Source of the DNA: Lysinibacillus sphaericus
GTDB taxonomy: Bacteria; Bacillota; Bacilli; Bacillales_A; Planococcaceae
Length of the DNA: 64,000 nucleotides
Assembly: GCF_006864135.1 (NCBI RefSeq)
Contig: NZ_SADV01000002.1
Coordinates: 186,001 to 250,000 of the forward strand
Direction: 5' to 3'
The notes under the pieces are model-generated. The model saw only the letters and a program-made list of their open reading frames with translations. It was not told the origin of the DNA and did not search any database. The stretch's first letter is position 1, and each line of letters opens with the position of its first letter. The position numbers and the translations under genes are program-made. Shown in pieces: positions 55,296 to 64,000 of this stretch.

Positions 55296-55865
55296 TTACT
55301 TTACAATTTTAATATCACTAAACGGCCAGAAAATCAGACTTGTACTTCCAATAATCTCTTTCTGATCGACGACTCCAATAATACGACTGTCCTTACTGTA
55401 TCGACGATTATCTCCCATAACGAAAACATAGCCTTCTGGAATTACATTATCTTTTAGGTTTACATCAATGTCTTTTAATGTAAAATCCTCGGTTAAAGTA
55501 CCTTCTGTAATTTTTGATTTGTAAGCATCTAAATAAGGTTCATCTATCGGTTCACCATTAATGTATAATTGATCATTTTTATACTCCAATGTCTCTCCTG
55601 GAAGCCCAATAACACGTTTAATATAGTTTTTCTTTTCAGGAGCATGGAATACCACAATATCAAAGCGTTTTGGTTCACCTATTTTATAACCGATTTTATT
55701 CACAATCATACGGTCGCCATCTTCAAGGGTTGGCATCATGGATTGGCCATCTACTGCAATGGGTGTAAATAAAAAATAACGAATAATCGCTGCAATCGCA
55801 AATGCAATTAGAAGTGCCTTTGTCCATTCCCATAGTTCATTCTTTTCCTTTATCTGTTTTTCCAT
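55296..55865 (-). CDS. lepB: Type I signal peptidase
   Basis: Removes signal peptides of secreted proteins at the outer face of the membrane. One N-terminal membrane helix (about 13-34) is followed by the catalytic Ser42 (VDGQSMMPTL) and Lys83 (YIKRVIGLPGE). GDNRRYSKDSR is the C-terminal family box. It has 189 residues, a Sip-type enzyme. The ATG follows AGGGGG. Confidence 0.96.
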   Translation of the reverse strand: MEKQIKEKNELWEWTKALLIAFAIAAIIRYFLFTPIAVDGQSMMPTLEDGDRMIVNKIGYKIGEPKRFDIVVFHAPEKKNYIKRVIGLPGETLEYKNDQLYINGEPIDEPYLDAYKSKITEGTLTEDFTLKDIDVNLKDNVIPEGYVFVMGDNRRYSKDSRIIGVVDQKEIIGSTSLIFWPFSDIKIVK

Positions 55866-55891
55866 CGAGATTTGCCCCCTTGTCTATCCTC

Positions 55892-55921
55892 ATTTTAGTT
55901 GATAGCTATTTAAGATGACAA
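55892..55921 (-). promoter_or_regulatory. Candidate SigA promoter of lepB
   Basis: On the minus strand TTGTCA (55916-55921), 18 bp, TAAAAT (55892-55897), immediately after the rplS terminator and about 35 bases before lepB. Confidence 0.6.
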
Positions 55922-55923
55922 GC

Positions 55924-55955
55924 AAAAAGAAAAGGGGCTTGTTACACAAGCCCCT
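55924..55955 (-). terminator. Rho-independent terminator after rplS
   Basis: AGGGGCTTG pairs with CAAGCCCCT, followed on the minus strand by TTTCTTTTTG, about 17 bases past the rplS stop. Confidence 0.85.
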
Positions 55956-55971
55956 CACTTTTAAGTCATAA

Positions 55972-56316
55972 TTATCGAATTTCTTTAATACGAGCAGCTT
56001 TACCACGTAGGTTACGTAGGTAGTAAAGTTTAGCACGACGTACTTTACCACGACGTACAACTTCTAAGTTAGCGATTTTTGGTGTGTGTACAGGGAATGT
56101 ACGTTCAACACCTACACCGTAAGAAATTTTACGAACTGTGAAAGTTTCGCTAATACCGCCACCACGACGTTTAATTACTACACCTTCGTATACTTGTACA
56201 CGTTCACGAGTACCCTCTACTACTTTCACGTGTACCTTAACAGTATCACCAGGACGGAAAGTTGGTAGATCAGTGCGAAGCTGAGCTTTTGTAATCTCTG
56301 TAATAATGTTTGACAT
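55972..56316 (-). CDS. rplS: Large-subunit ribosomal protein bL19
   Basis: 50S protein at the subunit interface. It has 114 residues. [20 protein letters not shown] and [20 protein letters not shown] are family segments. It follows trmD, with a leader that may regulate it. Confidence 0.98.
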   Translation of the reverse strand: MSNIITEITKAQLRTDLPTFRPGDTVKVHVKVVEGTRERVQVYEGVVIKRRGGGISETFTVRKISYGVGVERTFPVHTPKIANLEVVRRGKVRRAKLYYLRNLRGKAARIKEIR

Positions 56317-56436
56317 TGTTTTCTCTCCTTAGACAGATGCTCTTGCACGCAATCTATGCCACAGCGGAACACCGTAATTCAGTACTTCACATAGAAGTAC
56401 AGAATAGATGTTATCATAAATATAGATAGCAATCAA
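56317..56436 (-). promoter_or_regulatory. rplS promoter and possible L19 leader
   Basis: On the minus strand TTGATT (56431-56436), 17 bp, TAACAT (56408-56413) could start a leader of about 85 bases. It begins with a GTACTTC/GAAGTAC hairpin and includes ACGGTGTTCCGCTGTGGCAT before the ribosome binding site. Firmicutes carry an L19-type autoregulatory leader at this place; that assignment here is by position only. Confidence 0.45.
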
Positions 56437-57173
56437 GCATCTTTATCGTTATTTTTAAGTTTTTCTAGATACAATTTTTGCTTGTCTGTTAATGGATAAT
56501 TCTCGAGCAAATCAGGACGACGCTCGAATGTTCTTTTCAGAGATTCTTCCATACGCCATTGCTCAATCTTTGCGTGATTGCCCGATAGTAAGACATCAGG
56601 TACTTTCATCCCACGAAATTCAGCGGGGCGTGTATAATGTGGGTGCTCTAGAAGACCCGTTGAGAACGAATCTTGTATGTGGGAATCCTCTTGTCCTAAA
56701 ACCCCCGGCAGAAGTCGTACAACGCTATCTATAACTGTCATAGCCCCTAGCTCGCCACCAGTTAATACGAAATCTCCAATTGAAATCTCATCTGTGACAA
56801 GATGCTGACGAATGCGTTCATCATAACCTTCGTAATGACCACATAAAAATACTAGCTCTTTTTCTTGCGCCAGCTCTTCTGCCTTTTTTTGAGTAAAGCG
56901 CTCACCTTGTGGGCACATCAAAATGATACGAGGATTTTTCCCTTCTGTAATGGCCTCGACAGCGCTAAACATCGGCTCTGGTTTTAAGACCATTCCCGCA
57001 CCACCACCATACGGATAATCGTCTACTTGATTATGCTTATTACCCGAAAATCCACGGAGATCAGTGACTTCCAGATTTACAGCACCTTTTTCCTGCGCCT
57101 TCTTTAATATGGACGCTCCAAAAACGCCTGTAAACATATCCGGAAATAAACTTAACACATGAATATTCATCAT
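56433..57173 (-). CDS. trmD: tRNA (guanine-37-N1) methyltransferase
   Basis: SPOUT-class enzyme making m1G37 to prevent frameshifting. [15 protein letters not shown] (residues 53-67) and the SAM-binding knot [16 protein letters not shown] are present. It has 246 residues. The first ATG overlaps the rimM stop (ATGA), with GGAAGG six bases upstream. Confidence 0.97.
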   Translation of the reverse strand: MMNIHVLSLFPDMFTGVFGASILKKAQEKGAVNLEVTDLRGFSGNKHNQVDDYPYGGGAGMVLKPEPMFSAVEAITEGKNPRIILMCPQGERFTQKKAEELAQEKELVFLCGHYEGYDERIRQHLVTDEISIGDFVLTGGELGAMTVIDSVVRLLPGVLGQEDSHIQDSFSTGLLEHPHYTRPAEFRGMKVPDVLLSGNHAKIEQWRMEESLKRTFERRPDLLENYPLTDKQKLYLEKLKNNDKDA

Positions 57174-57685
57174 AGTAGACCTTCCATTACATGGATCACT
57201 ATTTTCTTCTCATCAATATTAATTTCCTTGACGATATCCTCGATATACGGGATATAATGCTCTTTTTTAGTGCCTTTGACTACCCACACATCGTTTGCAC
57301 CTGTTTGAAGAATGTCGGTCACTGCTCCAATTGTTTCGCCTTCTTCAGATACAATTGTACAGCCAATTATTTCGTGGAAGAAATATTCATTTTCCTCTAA
57401 TAAATCATCTGTCAATTGATCTTTCGTAATTTTGAGCATTCCTTCTTTGAAAGGCTCAACCAAGTTGATGTTATTCATTCCCTCAAAGGTTAACAAAATA
57501 AAGTTTTTATGACGACGCACTGATTCAATTGTTACCCACGTTGGCTTTTTATCGTCTTTTTTAAACGCCGCAAGCTTTATTCCCACTGCAAAGCGCTCTT
57601 CCTCAAAATCAGTTGTTGATAATACACGCACCTCACCGCGAATACCGTGCGTATTGACAATACGACCTACATTAAACCATTCCAT
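57170..57685 (-). CDS. rimM: 16S rRNA processing protein RimM
   Basis: Assists 30S maturation by binding uS19. The N-terminal RimM domain has [20 protein letters not shown], and a PRC-barrel C-domain follows. It has 171 residues. The ATG follows GAGGTGAG. It is coupled to trmD. The B. subtilis gene ylqD, normally just upstream, is not seen here. Confidence 0.96.
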   Translation of the reverse strand: MEWFNVGRIVNTHGIRGEVRVLSTTDFEEERFAVGIKLAAFKKDDKKPTWVTIESVRRHKNFILLTFEGMNNINLVEPFKEGMLKITKDQLTDDLLEENEYFFHEIIGCTIVSEEGETIGAVTDILQTGANDVWVVKGTKKEHYIPYIEDIVKEINIDEKKIVIHVMEGLL

Positions 57686-57704
57686 TCAAATCTCACCTCA
57701 TATC

Positions 57705-57905
57705 AATTTCGCCTTGGCGTAATTGCGTCCGGATTTTGAATTGTGCCCAGGCCTACGCGAAGTAGGTAGGTAAGTTAACCGTTTTCGCAGGATGCGAAGG
57801 TTTTAGGCTAACATCCTTCATTTCATTCCTTTCAAAATCCGTGACATCCGCCGGAGGCTTTATCTTCATTCAGCGGGAGTTTGAAATCCGCTGAAAAGGA
57901 ATCAC
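57705..57905 (+). repeat. Intergenic mosaic repeat upstream of rimM
   Basis: Occupies part of the 611-base rimM-khpA gap. It shares CCTTGGCGTAATTGCGTCCGG with 400-628 and contains the 41-nt hairpin at 57773-57813 (stem TTCGC/GCGAA, loop AGGAT). It ends with GACATCCGCCGGAGGC and ATTCAGCGGG. Beyond it, 57906-58140 holds no clear gene; a 9-codon frame (57993-58022) with a good AAGGTGAG site is noted as a finding. Confidence 0.65.
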
Positions 57906-58141
57906 ATCCTCATTCATCTCACAACCTTAAGAGGCGGGAGTCTTAAGCTGAATGAAGATAAAAAATGCTAAAACATGCTCGTCCCCGTCAAGCTACTTGC
58001 TAGCCAGATCAAAAAGTAACATTTCTCTCACCTTTCACCTACAAAAACAGTTTAACTTTTGGTGGACGGTGTTATAGCTAAGACGTTGACCAGTCTTCCT
58101 CAATGTCATTATGTTCAATTATCTCTCAATGTAACTAAGAT

Positions 58142-58179
58142 AATGAAAAAAGGAAGGAACCGGCAAGCTCCTTCCTTTT
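58142..58179 (-). terminator. Rho-independent terminator after khpA
   Basis: AAAAGGAAGGA pairs with TCCTTCCTTTT around a 10-base loop, continuing into TTTCATTATC on the minus strand. It lies 117 bases past the khpA stop, leaving room for an undefined 3' segment. Confidence 0.85.
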
Positions 58180-58296
58180 AAGTCCAGATTTTACGCTTTA
58201 CCTCAAGGCCACTTCGAATTCCTAAGCGCATGTAAACATACCTGTTAGGACTCTCCAGTGCTTGTTGCATATAAAAGAGCGTGAAAATCTTTTCTT

Positions 58297-58530
58297 TCAA
58301 TCCAATATATCGACGTAGGTCTTTTTTTGATGGTGACTACCCGCCGCTGAATAAACAATTGTACGAATCGCTTTCGCTACTCGCCCTTGCTTGCCTATGA
58401 CTTTCCCTCGATCCTCTGGATGAACAAAAAGTTTATAAACAATTCGATTTGCATTTTCATCCGTCTCTATACGAACTTCTTCTGGATAATCGACTAACGG
58501 TAAAACGATTGCTTCAATCAGCTGCTTCAA
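58297..58530 (-). CDS. khpA: KH-domain RNA-binding protein KhpA (YlqC)
   Basis: Small RNA-binding protein of 77 residues with the KH-type GKVIGKQGRVAKAIR loop. In other Firmicutes it pairs with KhpB and affects division and cell-wall synthesis. The start is TTG at 58528-58530, after GGGGGCGAGG. It directly follows rpsP. Confidence 0.93.
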   Translation of the reverse strand: MKQLIEAIVLPLVDYPEEVRIETDENANRIVYKLFVHPEDRGKVIGKQGRVAKAIRTIVYSAAGSHHQKKTYVDILD

Positions 58531-58545
58531 AGACCTCGCCCCCGA

Positions 58546-58818
58546 TTATTTACTGAATTTTTGGTTATGGTATTTTTCCATGATACCTTGTTCTGAGAAC
58601 AAGTTACGCACTGTATCTGATGGTTTTGCACCGTCAGTTAACCATTTAAGAGCTTTCTCTTCATCAATGTTTACAGTAGCTGGTTTAGTTAGTGGGTTGT
58701 AAGTACCAACTGTTTCGATTGAACGACCGTCACGTGGTGAACGAGCGTCTGCAACTACGATACGATAGAAAGGAGATTTTTTAGCTCCCATACGTTTTAA
58801 GCGAATTTTAACTGCCAT
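58546..58818 (-). CDS. rpsP: Small-subunit ribosomal protein bS16
   Basis: 30S protein of 90 residues. It starts [20 protein letters not shown], the family signature. It lies between ffh and khpA. Confidence 0.98.
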   Translation of the reverse strand: MAVKIRLKRMGAKKSPFYRIVVADARSPRDGRSIETVGTYNPLTKPATVNIDEEKALKWLTDGAKPSDTVRNLFSEQGIMEKYHNQKFSK

Positions 58819-58912
58819 TTTAATAGCACCTCCGAATAAGTTTCACACAAGATAGTATATTATCAATGTTTAGGTTGTTTGTAAAGTGTTTTTTCTTAAC
58901 ACCTATAAAATA

Positions 58913-60271
58913 TTATTTAAACAATGAATCGAAGCCTGGTAGTTTCATCTTTTTCTTTCCTTTTCCACTCGCCATGCCTGTCATTTGCTTCATCATTTTT
59001 TTCATTTCTTCAAATTGCTTCAATAGACGATTTACCTCTTGAATTGATGTCCCAGAACCCTTCGCTATACGCTTTTTACGGCTACCGTTAATAATTTCTG
59101 GATTCGTCTTTTCAGCAGGTGTCATCGAATAAATAATCGCTTCTACGCGACCCATTTGCTTATCATCGACTTTAACATTGTCTAAGCCTTTGATTTTGCC
59201 GGCACCTGGCAACATTTTTAAAATTTCGTCAAGTGGGCCCATTTTCTTTACTTGTTGCAATTGTTCCACGAAATCATCGAACGTAAAGGTCTGGGATTTA
59301 AATTTTTCCTCTAGTTCTTTAGCCTTTGCTTCGTCAACATTCGCCTGAGCCTTTTCTATAAGTGATAGAACGTCACCCATTCCTAATATACGGGACGCCA
59401 TACGCTCTGGATGGAAAGGTTCCAGCGCATCCATCTTCTCACCCATACCAACAAACTTAATAGGCTTCTGTGTAACGGAACGAATTGATAACGCCGCACC
59501 ACCACGTGTATCACCATCTAGCTTTGTTAAAACGACTCCTGTAATACCGACTGCTTCATTAAAGCTTTCTGCCACGTTTACAGCATCCTGACCTGTCATA
59601 GCATCTACAACTAGGAATACTTCATCCGGCTCTTTTAACGCACGAATATCCTTTAATTCTTGCATTAAATCTTCATCGATATGCAAGCGACCAGCTGTAT
59701 CGATAATAACGACATCATGATGTTCTTCTTTTGCCAATTCAATTGCCTGACGTGCAATTTCTACTGGAGATACATCGGTTCCTAATGCAAAAACAGGTAG
59801 GGATAACTGCTTGCCTAATGTTTGTAACTGCTGAACAGCCGCTGGACGATAAACGTCTGCAGCAACTAGTAATGGCTTACGATTATATTTTTTACGTAAC
59901 ACATTTGCCAATTTACCTGTAGTTGTCGTTTTACCTGCACCTTGTAAGCCGACCATCATAATGACAGTTGGTGGCTTTGTATTAAATTTAATTGGGCTTT
60001 GCTCGCCACCCATTAATTCTGTTAATTCTTCTTGTACGATTTTAATAACTTGCTGACCTGGTGTTAAGCTTTGCATAACATCTACACCGACAGCACGTTC
60101 ACTGACCTTTTTAACGAATTCTTTGACTACTTTTAAGTTAACATCCGCCTCGATTAAAGCAAATCGGACTTCGCGCATCATTTCTTTAACGTCTTGTTCC
60201 GATACTTTACCTTTACCTTTAATCTTTTGGATCGTTCCTTGGAGTCGTTCCGCTAATCCTTCAAAAGCCAT
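58913..60271 (-). CDS. ffh: Signal recognition particle protein Ffh
   Basis: GTPase that binds 4.5S/scRNA and signal sequences. The N domain precedes G1 GLQGAGKT (108-115), DTAGR and TKLDGDTRGG. The C-terminal methionine-rich M domain ends GKKKMKLPGFDSLFK. It has 452 residues. It follows ylxM, the conserved SRP operon order. Confidence 0.98.
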   Translation of the reverse strand: MAFEGLAERLQGTIQKIKGKGKVSEQDVKEMMREVRFALIEADVNLKVVKEFVKKVSERAVGVDVMQSLTPGQQVIKIVQEELTELMGGEQSPIKFNTKPPTVIMMVGLQGAGKTTTTGKLANVLRKKYNRKPLLVAADVYRPAAVQQLQTLGKQLSLPVFALGTDVSPVEIARQAIELAKEEHHDVVIIDTAGRLHIDEDLMQELKDIRALKEPDEVFLVVDAMTGQDAVNVAESFNEAVGITGVVLTKLDGDTRGGAALSIRSVTQKPIKFVGMGEKMDALEPFHPERMASRILGMGDVLSLIEKAQANVDEAKAKELEEKFKSQTFTFDDFVEQLQQVKKMGPLDEILKMLPGAGKIKGLDNVKVDDKQMGRVEAIIYSMTPAEKTNPEIINGSRKKRIAKGSGTSIQEVNRLLKQFEEMKKMMKQMTGMASGKGKKKMKLPGFDSLFK

Positions 60272-60283
60272 TGCTTTCGCCTC

Positions 60284-60619
60284 CTAATCCCATTCTTTCA
60301 ACTGTTCTATAAGCGTTAGCTGCTCTTCAATTGTCATACTTTGTTCTGTAATCCCTGTTGTTAGCTGCGCAAGCATTTGTGTACGTTGTTGAAATTTTTC
60401 AAGTAAACATAGTTTTTCTTCATATTCTTCAAGCATCGCTTCTGTTCGACGAATATTATCATAAACAGCTTGGCGTGAAACCCCATACGATTCAGCGATT
60501 TCTCCAAGTGAGTGATCATCTAAATAATAGAGTTCCATATAACTTCGTTGCTTATCTGTTAATAATGCTTGATAAAAGTCGAAGAGAAAGTTCATGCGTG
60601 TTGTTTTTTCAAGTAGCAT
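60284..60619 (-). CDS. ylxM: UPF0122 helix-turn-helix protein YlxM
   Basis: A 111-residue sigma-region-4-like protein with [20 protein letters not shown] as the helix-turn-helix. In streptococci the orthologue modulates SRP activity. The ATG follows GGGAGGAG. It is the first gene of the ylxM-ffh-rpsP-khpA unit. Confidence 0.94.
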   Translation of the reverse strand: MLLEKTTRMNFLFDFYQALLTDKQRSYMELYYLDDHSLGEIAESYGVSRQAVYDNIRRTEAMLEEYEEKLCLLEKFQQRTQMLAQLTTGITEQSMTIEEQLTLIEQLKEWD

Positions 60620-60652
60620 CGAATGTTTCTCCTCCCGTTATTAGTCATTTGT

Positions 60653-60682
60653 ATCATAACGAAAAGCGCCCGTCTGTGTCAA
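60653..60682 (-). promoter_or_regulatory. Strong SigA promoter of ylxM-ffh-rpsP-khpA
   Basis: On the minus strand a perfect -35 TTGACA (60677-60682), 18 bp, TATGAT (60653-60658), about 35 bases before ylxM. The spacer also forms the 3' arm of a long inverted repeat with 60781-60795. Confidence 0.75.
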
Positions 60683-60811
60683 GGTAATCTCCTTGTCTAA
60701 AAGCTTTAATTAACTGCTTTTTAGGTGTTTTCCACCTATAGCCAGTATTTCCCTTTTAAACAATGCGATTCCCCTGTTTACAGACGAGCGCTTCAAATTA
60801 CTTGTGAGCCA

Positions 60812-62059
60812 TTAGTCCTCACTATTTTGTAATTCTTTATCTAAACCATCAGCAAATAAGCCATACACATAACGCTCTGCATCAAATGGTTGTAAATCAT
60901 CCATTTTTTCACCAAGACCAACAAACTTTACAGGAATGTGTAATTTATTACGAATAGCAAGAACAATACCGCCTTTTGCAGTGCCGTCAAGCTTTGTTAA
61001 AACGATCCCCGTTACATTTGTAGCTTCCTTAAATGTTTGTGCTTGAACAAGTGCATTTTGGCCTGTTGTTGCATCTAATGCTAATAGTACTTCATGTGGA
61101 GCATTCGGTATCTCACGAGAGATTACTCGATGAACTTTTTCAAGCTCATTCATTAAGTTTACTTTGTTTTGTAAGCGCCCTGCTGTATCACAAATTAACA
61201 CATCTGCATTACGGTTTTTCGCTGCACGAATGGCATCATACATAACCGCCGCTGGATCTGAACCTTCCGATTGCTTAATCACTTCACAGCCTACACGGTC
61301 TCCCCAAACTTGTAATTGATCGATGGCACCAGCACGGAAAGTATCACCTGCCGCTAAAACAACTGTTTTACCTTGCGATTTTAGACGATGGGCAAGTTTA
61401 CCGATTGTCGTCGTTTTCCCAACACCGTTTACCCCTACGAATAAAATTACCGTAAGCTCACCTTTAGGTTGCATATTAAGCTCGATTAAATCCTCTTCTC
61501 CTTGCTCATAAACTTCCACAAGTTTTTCAGAAATAATCGTTTGAATACCGTTTGTATCTTTTATATTTTTACGCTGAACCTCAAAGCGTAATTTGTCCAT
61601 TAGCTCCATTACTGTTTCAAAGCCAACGTCTGCCTGTAATAATAAGTCTTCTAATTCTTCAAAGAAATCTTCATCCACTTTTCGATAACGAGCAACTAGA
61701 TCGTTTACTTTAGAAGTAAATGAATTACGCGTTTTTTCAAGACCAGCCTTGAATTTTTGTGTAATAGACCATGCAGAAGGTTTTTTCTCCTTTTCAGGTT
61801 CTTCTACTACTGCGACTTCTTGCACTTCTTGTTGCTCTTGATCTTTAATTGCTACAGGAGTTTCTGTTTCAATTGAGGTTTCTGTTTCAGAAACTTCTTC
61901 AATTTTTTCCATTTCATCTACAGTTGCTTCAATTTGAGCAGGCTCTGTTGCTTCGTCTTGCTTCTGTTCAGCAGCTTCTTCTTCATTGATTGCTACTACT
62001 TTTTCTTCCTCGGTGGGATTGCCTGTCAATTTATCTTTTAAACGTTTAAAAAAACTCAT
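60812..62059 (-). CDS. ftsY: SRP receptor FtsY
   Basis: Membrane-associated GTPase that docks the SRP-ribosome complex. An acidic, repetitive N-terminal A domain (about 20-95) precedes the NG domain: G1 GVNGVGKT (209-216), [20 protein letters not shown] and [10 protein letters not shown]. It has 415 residues; the extra length is in the acidic region. The ATG overlaps the smc stop (ATGA). Confidence 0.97.
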   Translation of the reverse strand: MSFFKRLKDKLTGNPTEEEKVVAINEEEAAEQKQDEATEPAQIEATVDEMEKIEEVSETETSIETETPVAIKDQEQQEVQEVAVVEEPEKEKKPSAWSITQKFKAGLEKTRNSFTSKVNDLVARYRKVDEDFFEELEDLLLQADVGFETVMELMDKLRFEVQRKNIKDTNGIQTIISEKLVEVYEQGEEDLIELNMQPKGELTVILFVGVNGVGKTTTIGKLAHRLKSQGKTVVLAAGDTFRAGAIDQLQVWGDRVGCEVIKQSEGSDPAAVMYDAIRAAKNRNADVLICDTAGRLQNKVNLMNELEKVHRVISREIPNAPHEVLLALDATTGQNALVQAQTFKEATNVTGIVLTKLDGTAKGGIVLAIRNKLHIPVKFVGLGEKMDDLQPFDAERYVYGLFADGLDKELQNSED

Positions 62060-64000
62060 GCTTGTTCGCTCCTTTGCTCCGCAAGTACGGGTTCATCTTC
62101 TAATTTTACTGATACAAGTTTAGATACGCCAGATTCCTGCATTGTAATACCATACAATACATCCGCTCCCTCCATCGTCCCTTTACGATGGGTGATCACA
62201 ATAAATTGCGTATTGCGACTAAATTTCTTCAAATATTGGCTATATCGAACGACATTCGCCTCATCTAAAGCCGCCTCTACCTCATCGAGAATACAAAATG
62301 GTACAGGTCGAATATTTAGGATGGAGAATAATAACGCGATTGCAGTTAGTGCACGCTCACCACCGGAAAGCAAAGTTAGATTTTGTAATTTTTTCCCTGG
62401 AGGTTGTGCTACAATTTCTATACCTGTTTCTAGCAGATTCTGAGGGTCCAATAACACTAAATCCGCCTGTCCTCCACCAAATAATTCACGGAATACACGT
62501 TTAAATTGCTCTCGAATGGCATAGAAGGTTTCGCTAAATCGTAGCGTCATTTCTTCATCCATTTCTTTAATAGCCTCATGTAATGTTTCCTGTGCAGCAA
62601 GTAAATCCTCACGCTGCTCTGTTAAAAATGAATGGCGTTCAAGTACGCGATCGTATTCCTCGATGGCGCTCAAATTAACAGGACCTAGCTCTTCTATCGA
62701 TTTCTTCAGTAATTTCACTCGACGTCGCATATGCTCTTCATCTTCAATTGCAAGGGCTAACTCCTCAGCTTCCTCATATGTTAGCTGATAGTTTTCTTCT
62801 AGCTGTTCATTGAAATTATTAATTTCAAACTCTACGCGACTTCGCTTCAATTCATTTGCACGTATCGCTTCAAGGTAGCCTTTATGCGTACGTTGCAATT
62901 CCTTCAGCTGTTCTTCTAAAGTAGTAAGCTCTTGTTGTTGTGCTACTTTTTCATCTTTTTTCTGTGAAATAGTGTCTTGCAACGAATCTCTTGTCGTTTT
63001 CCACGTAGCAACTTGCTCATCCACTTCTTCATCGCTTAAAAGTTTTGTCGATTCATCAGATTGAAGCCAGATTATTTCCTGAGAAATATTTTCGTCTTTT
63101 TGACGAGCTTTGTTTAATTGTAGGGCTAACTCTGCTGTAGCAATTTGTACTTGTGACATTTGCTCCTGCATTACCGCTAACTGCGAGCGTTTTTCAGCTG
63201 ACTGCTCACGAAGTAAATCTTTCTCCGATTCACTTTGTAGCTTCACCTTGCTTAATTGCTCCACTGTTTCGTTTATCTCTAGCAGTTCTGTCGCTAGTGC
63301 CGTTAAACGCTCCGTAGACGCTTCCTTTTGAGCTAACAATGCTTCTTCGCGTGTTTTTACATCTTGTGTTTCATTTGAAGCAAAGGATACTCTTGCGGAT
63401 AAGCTTTTCTCGACAACCTCTAGCTCGCGAATACGACTTGCCTGTTGCATTTCATCTTTTCGAAGTTGCTCACCGTCAAGCTTCAATTGTTCTACTTTGT
63501 CTCGCAATGTTGCAAGCTTCTCTTTCTCAACTGAGACAGCCTGTTCAGCACTATAAATAGATGCATCCAGCGATTCTAGTTTTACTATTAAACCATCTAA
63601 TTCCGCTTTTCTTGTAAAGAGTGACGATTGTTGCTTCATTGCACCACCTGTTAATGAACCGCCTGCATTAACGATATCACCTTCAAGTGTTACAACACGA
63701 TACCTAAACCCACATAAACGAGCAATTTGACTTGCACCTTCTAAACTTGATGCAACGATAACATTACCAAGGAGGTTCTCAACAATTGTGCGGTTGTTTT
63801 CATCGAACGTTACAAGTGCATCAGCCATTTGGACAAATGCTGGGTGCTCAGTTGCTAGCTGAATCATAGATAGATTGATCTTCCGTGACTTGATAACTGT
63901 TTTAGGTAAAAATGTTGCCCGTCCAGCTCTCTTTTGTTTTAACCAATGAATTGCCTGTTGAGCAAATTGTTCATTGGTTGTCACAATATGCTGAGAGGCT
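62056..64000 (-). CDS. smc: Chromosome partition protein SMC, C-terminal part (cut by window edge)
   Basis: Condensin ATPase. The visible 648 codons cover the hinge (with GGSLTGGAM near its end), the second coiled coil and the C-terminal head, with LSGGERALTAIALLF and the Walker B CILDEVEAALDEANV. The frame stays open to the last base of the window, so the N-terminal head and first coil lie outside. An internal ATG at 63982-63984 is not the gene start. Confidence 0.97.
   Translation of the reverse strand, partial: ASQHIVTTNEQFAQQAIHWLKQKRAGRATFLPKTVIKSRKINLSMIQLATEHPAFVQMADALVTFDENNRTIVENLLGNVIVASSLEGASQIARLCGFRYRVVTLEGDIVNAGGSLTGGAMKQQSSLFTRKAELDGLIVKLESLDASIYSAEQAVSVEKEKLATLRDKVEQLKLDGEQLRKDEMQQASRIRELEVVEKSLSARVSFASNETQDVKTREEALLAQKEASTERLTALATELLEINETVEQLSKVKLQSESEKDLLREQSAEKRSQLAVMQEQMSQVQIATAELALQLNKARQKDENISQEIIWLQSDESTKLLSDEEVDEQVATWKTTRDSLQDTISQKKDEKVAQQQELTTLEEQLKELQRTHKGYLEAIRANELKRSRVEFEINNFNEQLEENYQLTYEEAEELALAIEDEEHMRRRVKLLKKSIEELGPVNLSAIEEYDRVLERHSFLTEQREDLLAAQETLHEAIKEMDEEMTLRFSETFYAIREQFKRVFRELFGGGQADLVLLDPQNLLETGIEIVAQPPGKKLQNLTLLSGGERALTAIALLFSILNIRPVPFCILDEVEAALDEANVVRYSQYLKKFSRNTQFIVITHRKGTMEGADVLYGITMQESGVSKLVSVKLEDEPVLAEQRSEQA

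Overview
The window is a low-GC Firmicute chromosome segment in which every recognisable gene lies on the minus strand. Gene content and order (smc-ftsY-ylxM-ffh-rpsP ... sucCD-dprA-topA-trmFO-xerC-hslVU-codY-fla/che-sigD-swrB-rpsB-tsf-pyrH-frr-uppS-cdsA-dxr-rseP-proS) match the ribosomal/flagellar arm of Bacillales. Protein features and the many intergenic repeats suggest a Lysinibacillus-like member of the Planococcaceae (inference; no search was run). No rRNA, tRNA, CRISPR array, prophage or insertion sequence with a transposase was seen.

Layout from right to left, the direction of transcription. (1) 64000-58180: the secretion and translation block smc (cut by the window edge), ftsY, then ylxM-ffh-rpsP-khpA behind a strong SigA promoter. 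(2) 57685-54367: rimM-trmD, rplS, lepB and rbgA, each boundary carrying a terminator, a promoter or both. (3) 53727-50417: rnhB followed by two flagellar-paralogue genes, ylqG (FliK-like) and ylqH (FlhB C-domain-like). (4) 50276-39484: sucCD, dprA-topA-trmFO and xerC-hslV-hslU-codY. (5) 39110-11155: a fla/che operon of about 28 kb, flgB to cheD, encoding basal body, hook, export gate, switch and chemotaxis proteins. Its control region holds an extended -10 promoter, a CodY-like box and a SigD-like promoter. (6) 10817-9098: sigD, a small unknown gene and swrB, separated from fla/che by a terminator and a candidate promoter. (7) 8940-5382: rpsB-tsf and pyrH-frr. (8) 4843-1: uppS-cdsA-dxr-rseP and the first codons of proS.

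Two points stand out. CheA carries a tandem duplication of its P2 (CheY-docking) domain: two 112-residue copies with 101 identical residues. Scattered between operons is a family of non-coding mosaic elements, some with terminal inverted repeats. Several contain the same 41-nt two-stem hairpin with an AGGAC/AGGAT loop. Copies at distant sites keep both stems through paired base changes, which suggests selection on a folded RNA or single-stranded DNA. Other unusual signals are a start site for swrD whose Shine-Dalgarno sequence is brought close only if a hairpin folds, and an SD-ATG-TTT-TAA minigene at the start of the fla/che leader.
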